NCBI RefSeq assembly: GCF_037392515.1
Contig: NC_090281.1
Coordinates: 54,786,753 to 54,850,752, forward strand
DNA: 64,000 bases
Direction of reading: 5' to 3'
Source of the DNA: Haliotis asinina
Taxonomy: Eukaryota; Mollusca; Gastropoda; Lepetellida; Haliotidae
The notes under the pieces are model-generated. The model ran no database searches and was not told the DNA's origin. It worked only from the letters and a program-made list of their open reading frames with translations. Both the position numbers and the translations under genes were made by a program. This document shows positions 47,201 to 59,200 of this stretch, piece after piece (position 1 is the stretch's first letter; each line of letters begins with the position of its first letter).

Positions 47201-50200
47201 CGGTCAACGAGAGACATACACGGAGAGTAAAGATAAGGTTTTAGCAGTTCTCAATAAGGCCCGGGTAGTGAGGAATCTCCCACCTTTAGTCCCGAGGGAC
47301 ATAGAAAGGGCACACAGACTTTCTACTAAAAGGGGGGATAAGCCTAGACCCATTATAGCTCGCATGTGTCACTGGGAGGATAAGTGGCAGTCTGTGAAAA
47401 TGAGGAGTGTCTTAAAAGACCAGGGGGTAGGGATTGCTAACGATCTCACAACTTACCAACGCAAAGGGCTTCAACGACGACGCCGTGAAAAGATATTTTA
47501 TCCCATCTACCAGATGTTTATATTCTCTGTGGTGGAGATTTTATTGCTCGAACTGGCACAAGTTGTGACTTTGTAGAAGATGATTTACTAGAGTACACAG
47601 AAAATCAAAAAGACTCCTATTGGGACTTTTTAACTGACGTTTTTAATCTAAGACGTTTTTCCGTTGACAGAACTCTAAACAATTTCGGTAAAACTTTATT
47701 AGAATTATCTTCTACTTTGAATATCCATATAATGAATGGGCGATGTGGCAGCAACCTAGAAACTGGAGATTTTACCTATATAGGTTATAATGGTACAAGC
47801 CTAACAGACTATATTATTTCATCATCAATACTGTTTGATTTTGTTGGTGATTTCACTATACAATCTCGTATCGAGTCAGACCATTTACCAATAACACTGT
47901 CAATAAAGACAGGTCATGTTAGATATTCTGAAGGATTTGACGAAAATCTAAATAATGCTTATAGGTTTTTCTGGGAAAATGATAAAGCAGAACGATTTAG
48001 AGAGAATCTGTTGTCAGATCAGGTTCAGTCCATACTTGATAAATCAGTTGATAGCGCATTCACAAATATTGATGACAGCATTAAATACGTCACTAATGCT
48101 CTCTGTTTTACCTGCGGAAAATATGAAAAGAAAGATTTGTACAGCAAAGAAAATATCAAACAAATGGTATGATAGGGCATGTGAGAACCTTAAAACTAAA
48201 CGCTGTAAGCTGTTAAATTTAGAAAATCGAAAGATAAGAAGGCATTTGAAGAATATTATCAGATAAGAAACGAATATAATGCAGTGTGTAAACAAAAGCG
48301 ACTTGATTACTTTCAAGAAAAGCGGGTGGACATAGAAAGTAGCATATCAGACTCAAAAATGTTTAGGCTGAAACTGAAAACCTTGAACACTTCTACCGTA
48401 GCAAAAAACAATATTATATCGATGATATAATACCCGAGTTAATTAAGAATTCGGCGGATGTTTTAGCACCATATTAAGAATTATTGTTCAATGTAATATT
48501 AGAAAATGGTATATTTCCAAATAGTTGGACAATCGGTATTATTGTCCCGCAGCATAAACAAGGCAGTATCAATAATCCAAACAATTACAGACGCATTACA
48601 CTTTTGAGTAGTTTTAGCAAGGTTTTTACTTCTATCGTCAACAGAAGATTAGTAATATGGGGAGAGGCATTGAATAAAATAACTGAATCTCAGGCAGGAT
48701 TTAGACATGGTTATACGACTACCGACAATATGTTTATATTACAAAGTTTTATACAGAGATATATTAATACCAAAGGGGGTAAACTGTGTACACTTTTTGT
48801 AGATTTCGAAAAAGCATTTGATTCAGTCGACAGACAAAAATTATGGTCTATTTTTGATACTCACGGCCTAAGTCCTAAAATGAAAAAATTGCTTCTTAAT
48901 ATGTACGAAAATGTCAAAGCTTGTGTGAAAAATAACAATGAATTGTCAGATTCTTTTGAACTACAACTTGGGGTAAGACAAGGCTGCATACTTAGCCCAT
49001 TTTTATTCTCATTTTTCATAAATGAATTAGCAACCCAAATTTAAAGCAATTGTGAGTATGAAATACAACTGCACCCGGACCTAGTACATACATTTCTCCT
49101 GCTTTTTGCAGACGGCATCGTGCTATTTTCAAGCACCGTTGCGGGTCTGCAGAAACTCATACAAGAACTTGAGTGTTATTGTGACAAATACAAATTAACT
49201 GTAAACAGAAATAAAACGAAAGTAATAGTCTTTAAAAAGGGGGGACGTTTGTCAAAAACCGAGAAATGGTTGTATAAAGATAAAGAATTAGAATGCATTA
49301 GTTCGTGCAAATATTTGGGAATGTTCTTTAGTAATTGTTTATCCTGGACAGCTCATGTTAATTACGCTTGCTTGCAAGCACAAAAGGTCATGATAGGTAT
49401 CTTTAAACAATTAAATGTACTTGGAGACATAAAAATAAGTTCATACTTCAAAATATTTGATGCCAAAATTAAGCTAATTTTATTGTATGGAGCCGAAATA
49501 TGGGGTTTGAAGTATTACAGTGATATTGAACGAGTTCAGTTGAAAGCATGTAAAAGATTTCTTGGGGTTAAACCCAATACGATGAATGCAATGGTGTATG
49601 GAGAATATGGTATATACCCGATACACATATTCACAAATATCAGAGTTATAAAATACTGGTTAAAATTACTGAAGATGCCGTCTTATAGGCTACCAAAGAA
49701 ATGTTACAATATGATGATGCTATTCGACAAAAATAGACATACAAATTGGGTTTCTTCTGTTAGAACTTTTCTATTTTCGAAGGGGTTTGGTTTTGCATGG
49801 GACAATCAGTGTGTTGATTCTGAAGGCAAGTTTATTTCAGAACTAACACAAAGACTAAAAGATATCTATTTGCAAGAATGGTCTGAAAAGATGTCCCTTT
49901 CCAGAAAATGTTTGTATTATAAGATGTTTAAATGTACTTTTGTCGCCGAAACGTATCTTTCGTGTCTAAACGTAAAAAAAGTATTGGATAGCGTTAAGTA
50001 GACTGAGATGTTCTTCACATGATTTACTTATCGAAAGTGGAAGATTTTAAAATGTCAAAAAAGAATACAGAACTTGCAAGCTATGTGATCTTAACCAAAT
50101 AGAAGATGAATATCATTTTCTTTTAATTTGCCCAGCATATAATTCCATCAGAAAGTTGTATATTAAGAAATATTATCAAGTCCATCCAAACCTCTATAAA

Positions 50201-53200
50201 TTCTTTGCATTGTTGAATAACACAAACCATACTATACTGCAAAACTTGTCCATGTTTACCCATTATGCTATGTTGTATAGGACAGAATATATGTCAAAAC
50301 ACATTGTAACCTACAGCTTTCTCTATGTATATCACGTGTGCGTGTAATTATTGATTTTGTAAATGTGTTGTACTACAAGCCTGTGGTCTTTCAGTACCAG
50401 AAATAAAATATAGAATAGTGATTGTTGTGATTGTGGGGCTGTAAAATGATACCAAATATAATGATAATTATATAATGACATGCCCTGGTCGGTAATCTCG
50501 AAGGCCGGATATCTCGATATTTGTTTCTTGGTCCCATGAATATCGAGACAACGGTGCTCGACTGTATTTCAACTGGCCGTAGAAGGTATTTGTTTGGGTA
50601 AGTGACGTGGAAGGTACAAGGCGAAAATCAAGTGTCTTGGGCGCCATGAATGAAGCTACCAAATATTTGGGTCGGCAATATGAGGTTTCAAAAAACATCT
50701 GTGTTATGTAATCAGCTGTTTCTTGGAGCAAATACTATCTATGTTTTTCAAGGGACGAAGATGAACCGTCATTGATATCGTAAAAATAATAGCACAAAAA
50801 CGCATAACAAACATGAGCTGTCAGGTCTATTAGTCGGGCAGCTGAATACACAATGCAAGTACTTCTTGAGAGGGGTGAACGACTACTATGTGTTCATTCA
50901 CCTCTTTAACAACAAACTTGGGGATAGCAAAACAAATGTTTCTTCACAGATAGTGTACACGTACCACACGTGATGCTTGCAGTCCGCGTGCAGCTGTTCT
51001 TATCATTAATAATTAGCAATATATGCTTTCGTTATCATCTTCATTGACAACACGAACGCCGTGCCAAGAACGACAGTTACAGCATGGTCTGTTTGCCTTT
51101 TGTGCGTTCGTTTATCCATCTATTTGATCGTCCGTCCGTCCGTTCGTCGATCTCTCCATCTATTCGTCAGTCCTCCCGTTCGGTCGGACATCATTCGGTG
51201 TCCTAAAGTAGAATAAAATTCGAGACAACGCCAGTTGCTATTTCTTTATTTATTGGCATTGTCTGAATAAGATCAGCACTTAATATGATATACTTCAAAC
51301 ATTCTTTGGTTTTAGAAAATGAAAATGATAAGTTGGTGCTAGCATACAAATACATAAGACAAACATGATCAGAATACATGTACGCCAAGAGAGAGGAAGA
51401 GTGCGACTGAATAATATGAAAAAACTATTTACTGTGTGAATAAGCATAAATGCAGTAAATAATTGCTGATAAGGTGAAATAAAAGTGACCATAAAAGTGT
51501 TTTAATAGAAAAAAGTCGCGAAAAGCGAGACATGAACTCAACATAACGGCGGATTGTTGTCGTTGCACCGAATGGCTCGGTTAGCAGTGCGAGGTTTCTT
51601 CGTGTTGTATGAAAAAATACTGGAAAGATACCTGTGTTGATCCTTGAAGTAGTTTTTGCAAAGTCATAGTTTCCCATCAGTAAACATTTCAAAATTCTGT
51701 CACTGAGGAGAAAATATCGCTTTTCTGAACTTACAAATCTCAGTCCTTCACACTATAGTATATAATTACTTCCACTAAACCTTGAAGGCAAAATGGCGGT
51801 GACTCTTAATGGATCACGACACTTGTACAAACACACCGGGTGTTCCCTAAAGAGCTACTTTTAAACCCTGTCATTCAAAAGGGACTTATCAAGATCTTTT
51901 ACAGTTATGAAACTTAACAGTTTAGTAGCATGAAGTCATTATTTTCACCGCTTATAAAATAGGTAACGCTTAGTGCTATACCGCCGATTTTTGTCCAACA
52001 ATATAACTCTTTGCACATAGATTAGTCCGATTAAATACTTGAGCTAATCCACCTAAGACCCAATGACTTTAGTCAAGTCAAACATTAAGTAGTTTATTGT
52101 AGGTTTTTCTCGGTTACACGGATTCCGACTCAAAAGAAAGGTTTTGAGATAAGTTCTGATATACCTCATGGCGCCAACTGGCCAGTGAACCATTTCTAAT
52201 CAACATCCAATAACTCCGCGGACTTCTGATTCAGAAACTGTATGCACAGCGTGTTATTGTTATAATCGCATCAGCGATTTATAATAATACATAACTGTTT
52301 AATCCCCAATTCAACGTTTATTTGCTTTAGGCGGACATGTCATTCTTGCATAAAGATATGATAATTATTCAAGAACACCGCCATTGTTCTACATGAGTAT
52401 GTACGCCGTCCTTTCTGAACTGAACAATAAACTGTAGTTTTAAGTGGCACGGCGGTGGAAATGCATTACTATAGACACAGCACTGAGTTGAATATTGGAA
52501 CACGCATATCATGGACAAATGTGGGTGAGTATAGTTTTGCGCCGCTTTAACAATATGACAGCAATATGACGGCGTGAACACCAGAAAGGTTATACATGTG
52601 GGGAATCGAACGTTCTTCGGCGTCGTCGGGGGTGATGGAATGGATGGTTAACTAGGCCCATTGATATGGCTGATACGTGGCGTCATCACCGACCTCGGAA
52701 CGTCCCTCGTCAGGGTCATTCAGTACGTGTGTACATACTAGGGTTACTGACAGTAATCCGTTGACAACACCCCAGAAACCCGACCTCTCACAATCTTCGG
52801 CTCCTGGCAGGACTAGGGGATGTCTCCACACATCAGACGGTGACATCTTACTATTGATTGTTCTAATACATTCTGGTTTGACTGCAGCGTGCTGCCTGCT
52901 GGCGATCGACCCGAGTTTCACCTCCATCAATGAAACGATCAACGCGGCCATGGAGACAGCAGTGGAGTCCTTCCTCAGACAGAGGCAGTTCTGTCTCTTT
53001 GTACGTACACATTTGACATTTCTTTATTTCTTTCTTCCTCACTCGATCTTTCTTGCTTTCTCCATTTCTCTCTTACTTTCTTGTTGAAACAAATAACCCT
53101 GTTCATACCCAACACTCAATAACATTCCAGCCATGTGACAATTACCAACAGATGATAGAACTGTGAAAAAACAGTCCACTGATTGATAAGCAATGGTCCA

Positions 53201-56200
53201 CGGGTAAGATGAACCACGTCCTAAAGACTGACCACCCTATTCATTCAATCGACCAGCAAGTTGACCAGTAGACCAAGTCTAACCAAGAAAGCCTGGGGGC
53301 ACTTGATATAAATTTCACATTGTGGGTAATACAAGACACTGTTATGGATGACAACTTCTTTAATTCTTAGAATTCTTAGAATTAAAGAAGTTGTTATCCA
53401 TAACAGTGTCTTGTATTACCTCACCAACTTCTAAATGCCTTTGAAGAATTTCTTCACATTGTGGGGTTTACTGGATCTTGGGCGGTCTGACTCATTCTAA
53501 ATAAAACTGTGTAAACCTTGGAGCTTTCGGAAATCCCCTAAATTAAAAAAAAGAAATTATTTCTTTATAAGTATAGTACATTGTTGAGGCCTACGTAATG
53601 GTCTTGCAATCCTGAACAGAAACCCGTTTCTATTATTCCTGTAACCTTTACGATGGTAAGCTCCTCGGATCATAATCTCTTTGAGCCGCCATATGGCTGG
53701 AATATTGCTGGGTGCGGCGTAAAACTAAACTCACTCAGAATCTCTTAGGCCTTTCTTCAATAGACAGAACCAGCAATCCTGAACAAAGCGGCGTTAAAGC
53801 GAACGCTCCGATTATATAATTATGTATTTGCTTCCTCCTACAAGCAAATTAGATAGTCAAGTGGTTAACGCTTTTGCGTGTCACACGGAAGACACGGGTT
53901 CTATTCCCCACATGAGCACAGTGTGTGAAGCCCATGATGTCTGATGTCCCCGTCGTAACTTTGCGGGAATATTGTAAAAAGCGACGCTCACTCACTCACT
54001 CACTCACTCACTCACTCACTCACTCACTCACTCACTCACTCACTCACTCACTCACTCACTCACTCACTCACTCACTCACTCAGGACACTAGTACATCCCA
54101 CCTTTACTTCTGCAGCTCGACTTCAACTCGACCGTGAAGCAATGGTGCCGCAATGCTCTGCACATGGAGTGTGAGGCTCAGGGGGCCAAGATTGTCATCA
54201 CTAATGGCGACGAGCCTCCCGACTTCTCCGACACTGGGGGGAATGTCTGCTGCCGATACATGTGCATGCCATTTAGGTACCTCCAGGGTAAGCTGTATCA
54301 GGTGAGTGTCTACACATACTCCGTCAGCTGTTTGCTATTGTTTATGAACTCTTTTCTAAACTGACTAATTCATGTTGTCAGGTATCATATAGATATCCTA
54401 TTTAAAAACCGATGAGATGAAAAATACATTTCTGTTTCACAAATGTATGTGTTTGGATACTGCAGTATGAATCTTGAATTATGCAAAGTGTGCATTTTTC
54501 TTTACTTCTGTGGCTAATAAACACTTACTAACATTGACTTCAGTTCAAATATATGAATTCATCCCCTACATTTGCTGTTTATCAAATTTTTGTGATATCG
54601 GTCAGCGCAATAATTAAAAATATTTATGAAAGTAATCCACTGTTGAACGTGTCCTAATCCTTTAAGATTAATGAATGTGAAAAATGCTTGTTTCTCCGAT
54701 CAAAAGGAGTGATCTCTTTATTTAAATTCTGTAAAACGTGTATGAATTATATATACATAGGCGGTGGGGTAGCCTAGTGGTTATCGCGTGTTCGTCGTAC
54801 CGGAGACCCAGGTTTGATTCCCCACATGGGTACAATTCGTGAAGCCCATTTCTGGTATCCCCGCTGTGATATTGCTGTAATATGGCTGAAAACTGGTAAA
54901 CCTGGGGCGTAAAGAACAAAGTAACAGACTACTGTCAATGATTTGTGACTGAGTGAGTTTAGTTTTACACCGCATTCAGCAATAATCTTGCTGTTTGGCG
55001 GCGGTTTGTAAATAATCGAGTCTGGACCAGACAATCCAGCGATCAACAACATGAGCATCGATCTGCGTAGTTGGGAACCGGTGACATATGTCAACCAAGT
55101 CAGCGAACCTGACCAGCCGATCTCGTTAGTCGCCTCTTACGACAAGCATAGTTGCCTTTCATGGCTAGTCAATGATTCGTAAATCTTGATACATTTGTAT
55201 ACCACCCCAGCAACGAGGCATGAATAAACTCACCTCAATGTATTCGTTAGTACGTCTTTGTCGATCTAGCTCTTCAGATAGAATAGGACATGTTGTAACA
55301 AACGATGTACAGTGGATTGCTGACACAATGTGACGAGTATACTTGGTTGATAATGCCATGCTTACACTGTTGTTGTTTACATGTGTACATTGGAACATCT
55401 CTAGGTGAAGAGACGCTCCACGTACGATGACACTGAGGTGGTGTTTGATGAACAGATCATGTTGTGTACAGCCAACAAAAAGTTACAGTCGTATGCAGGT
55501 GAGCAATAACTGCATCTACACCATGCATTCCCCTAAATGTTACATCATCCATTCCGCTAGACGTTACACTATGCATCCCGCTAGATGTCACACCATGCAT
55601 CCCGCTAGACGTTACACTATGCATCCCGCTAGATGTCACACCATGCATCCCGCTAGACGTTACACTATGCATCCCGCTAGATGTCACACCATGCATCCCG
55701 CTAGACGTTACACTATGCATCCCGCTAGATGTCACACCATGCATTCCGCTAGATGTTACACTATGCATCCCGCTAGATGTCACACCATGCATTCCGCTAG
55801 ACGTTACACTATGCATCCCGCTAGATGTCACACCATGCATTCCGCTAGACGTTACACTATGCATCCCGCTAGATGTCACACCATGCATTCCGCTAGACGT
55901 TACACTGTGCATCCCGCTAGATGTCACATCATGCATTCCGCTAGACGTTACACTGTGCATCCCGCTAGATGTCACACCATGCATTCCGCTAGACGTTACA
56001 CTGTGCATCCCGCTAGATGTCACACCATGCATTCCGCTAGACGTTACACTGTGCATCCCGCTAGATGTCACACCATGCATTCCGCTAGACGTTACACTGT
56101 GCATCCCGCTAGATGTCACACCATGCATTCCGCTAGACGTTACACTGTGCATCCCGCTAGATGTCACACCATGCATTCCGCTAGACGTTACACTATGCAT

Positions 56201-59200
56201 CCCGCTAGATGTCACACCATGCATTCCGCTAGACGTTACACTGTGCATCCCGCTAGATGTCACACCATGCATTCCGCTAGACGTTACACTGTGCATCCCG
56301 CTAGATGTCACACCATGCATTCCGCTAGACGTTACACTATGCATCCCGCTAGATGTCACACCATGCATTCCGCTAGACGTTACACTATGCATCCCGCTAG
56401 ATGTCACACCATCTATTGCGCTAGATGTTACACTATGCATCCCGCTAGATGTCACACCATGCATTCCGCTAGACGTTACACTATGCATCCCGCTAGATGT
56501 CACACCATGCATTCCGCTAGACGTTACACTGTGCATCCCGCTAGATGTCACACCATGCATTCCGCTAGACGTTACACTATGCATCCCGCTAGATGTCACA
56601 CCATGCATTCCGCTAGACGTTACACTATGCATCCCGCTAGATGTTACACCATCTATTGCGCTAGATGTTACACTATGCATCCCGCTAGATGTCACACTGT
56701 GCATCCCGCTAGACGTTACACTGTGCATCCCGCTAGATGTCACACCATCTATTGCGCTAGATGTTACACTATGCATCCCGCTAGATGTCACACTATGCAT
56801 CCCGCTAGACGTTACACTATGCATCCCGCTAGATGTCACACCATGCATTCCGCTAGACGTTACACTATGCATCCCGCTAGATGTCACATCATGCATTCCG
56901 CTAGACGTTACACTATGCATCCCGCTAGATGTCACACCGTGCATTCCGCTAGACGTTACACTGTGCATCCCGCTAGATGTCACACCATGCATTCCGCTAG
57001 ACGTTACACTGTGCATCCCGCTAGATGTCACACCATGCATCCCGCTAGACGTTACACTATGCATCCCGCTAGATGTCACACCATGCATTCCGCTAGACGT
57101 TACACTATGCATCCCGCTAGATGTCACACCATCTATTGCGCTAGATGTTACACTATAAGGACATGGCTTCATATACCCTCGATGTGTGTTTATGTTCCAT
57201 GAGTCCGAAGGGCCAGTGAACAACGTATTTATCTTACCGAACATCTCAATGTGAATTCTGAACTGTTTGAAGCACGGGTATTGGATCATAATAAGGAGTA
57301 CCTGAGTTAGGCAACAGCCCAAACAATACTAACACGAAGTACTAAACGAATTCCAACAGTTCGGCATTTCTAGCGGGTAACATAGAAAATGTTACTTGCT
57401 TGTGAGCGGGGTACATTGATTGACTCAGCCAATCAGAATACGACATTAAGTTTATGCGCGAGGTAAGATAACAGCCGTTACAGTGTGCATTCTGAGGATG
57501 TTACAGTTTGAACGTTTGGTTTGGTTGAGAATGGAGATAACTGGTCAAAGGGAGAGAACTCTCGTTCTTAAAAAATCGAGATGCGTTGCCCGAAATGTTT
57601 GACCTAGGTTTGATTTTGCTAGCCCAAGGCAACATGAAGTTTTGGATCTGTTAGAACTAGAGCCTCTTTACTGTAACGATTTGACACGTTTTATGACAAT
57701 GATAGCTAAATTAGGTGGCAAACATTTCTTATTGGTAAAGTGTGAATCCCCCAACAGCAGTAAGTGGAACTGTTTATTGCCACCAAGAGACGTTAAGTAG
57801 GTCAATATATTCTGCTGATGTATTTCACATAAATTGACACCACCTCTGTGGTCACGTGAATCGTGTGTCTGTCTGGATAGCGGAAGCTCGAGGTTCGACC
57901 CCCAAGCACACCGGGGTTTTGTTGTTACCTTGCAGGGGGGCTCGTCATTCAGGAGCCATTTAAGTCAGTATACTGCCAGTAGTGTAAAACCGGCATTGGT
58001 CAAGATTAGCACAATCAGGACACAAACACAAACAAATCGCTGTAGAAAGTGTTTGGTTTGATTGTTGTTTAACGCCACGCTCAACAATATTAAAGCTTTA
58101 TGGCGGCGGTCTGCAAAAGTCGAGTCTGTACAAGACAACCCAGTGATCAACATCATGAGCATCTAACACAGTTAACATATGTGAACCAAGTCAGTGAACA
58201 TGACCACCCGTTCCCGTTACTCGCCTCTAACATCAAGCATAGTCGCCCTTTGTGGCAAGCATGGGTTGCTGAAGACCAATTCTACCCCGAATCTTCACGG
58301 GTCGTATTGGGCTATAATGAATGGAGCTCGCCCGTAGATTTAATCCCAGTCTACATATATGTAACTGGTTTGTTGTCACTATTGTATATCAGGCTTACTC
58401 TTGTTTTTCAGAGAAAGCGTTGTCGACAGCCCCTGCTCCGTCAGGCCGTCGAGTGAAGAAGAAAAACACCGTCACGTTCACGACGTCGACACAAACGGCC
58501 ACCGACACCAAGGACAACAAACAAGACAACGGCGACTGTGGTGTCATAGATCTTGAGGATACAGAACGAGGCGGCGAAGACGAAACTGTGACGTCATACA
58601 GAGAGACAACTGCGCAAGACCGTGTTTTCAAGGATAAGGACAGAGCATGTCTTTCGTCATCTGGTCCAGACTGTGAAATCTCGCGCGAGAAAACGATCGA
58701 CAAGCCAACTCATTCCATTGCGGGTGATAAAATAGTAAATTACAAACTCAACAATAAACGAAATAGGACAGAGAAGAGAACCATTTCGACAGCAATCTCA
58801 GAGGAGCCAAAGCCGGAAGTGCAGAGGGAGACAACTGATACTGTCGACGAAAGTTCGAGATTCGAGTCAACGCCGGGGCCACACGATCCTAAAATGGACA
58901 TAAAAGCGGACGTGCATTGTGATAGCACATTAGAACATCCTAATGTTGAAGACGAGGTGAAGATCAATTACACCAAGACTAAATTTAGCAATCTGAAAGA
59001 TATTGAAACTGTTATTGAACCACCGCAAGAAGAGGCTGTGCGTACATCCATTCAGATGCTGAAATTAGGCAACTTCACTTCCGAGTTGCCTCCGAGAAAT
59101 AACGCCCAGTTTAGCATTGATGTGTTTGACCAAAATTCCAACGAAACTGTGAAAGCGGAGCAATCCAAAACTGAACCTGTCATTTCCGTTGCTAAGCAAC

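Larger units (their letters stand above)
46389..50413 (+). mobile_element. Decayed APE-type LINE (CR1/Jockey-like) in intron 2
   Basis: A 4.0-kb element flanked by the perfect 13-bp repeat AATAGTGATTGTT at 46376-46388 and 50414-50426, as made by target-primed insertion. Order: a 5' region with a 2A-like motif, an ORF1 coiled-coil protein, the back end of an AP endonuclease, a reverse transcriptase, and a C-terminal CCHC-like segment. The 3' end is short and A-rich (AAATAAAATATAG). A large internal deletion has removed the end of ORF1 and the front of the endonuclease, and further stops and frameshifts follow. It is in the same orientation as the host gene. The RT and C-terminal style is that of the CR1/Jockey group; the exact clade is not settled. 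Confidence 0.93.

Noticed and set aside
55427-57322. Open frames of about 590 (plus) and 620 (minus) codons encoding 8-residue repeats
   Set aside because: They come from the 24-bp period lacking stops in one phase on each strand. They overlap an intron, and the frame of exon 5 itself stops in the intron after three codons. There is no independent sign of translation.
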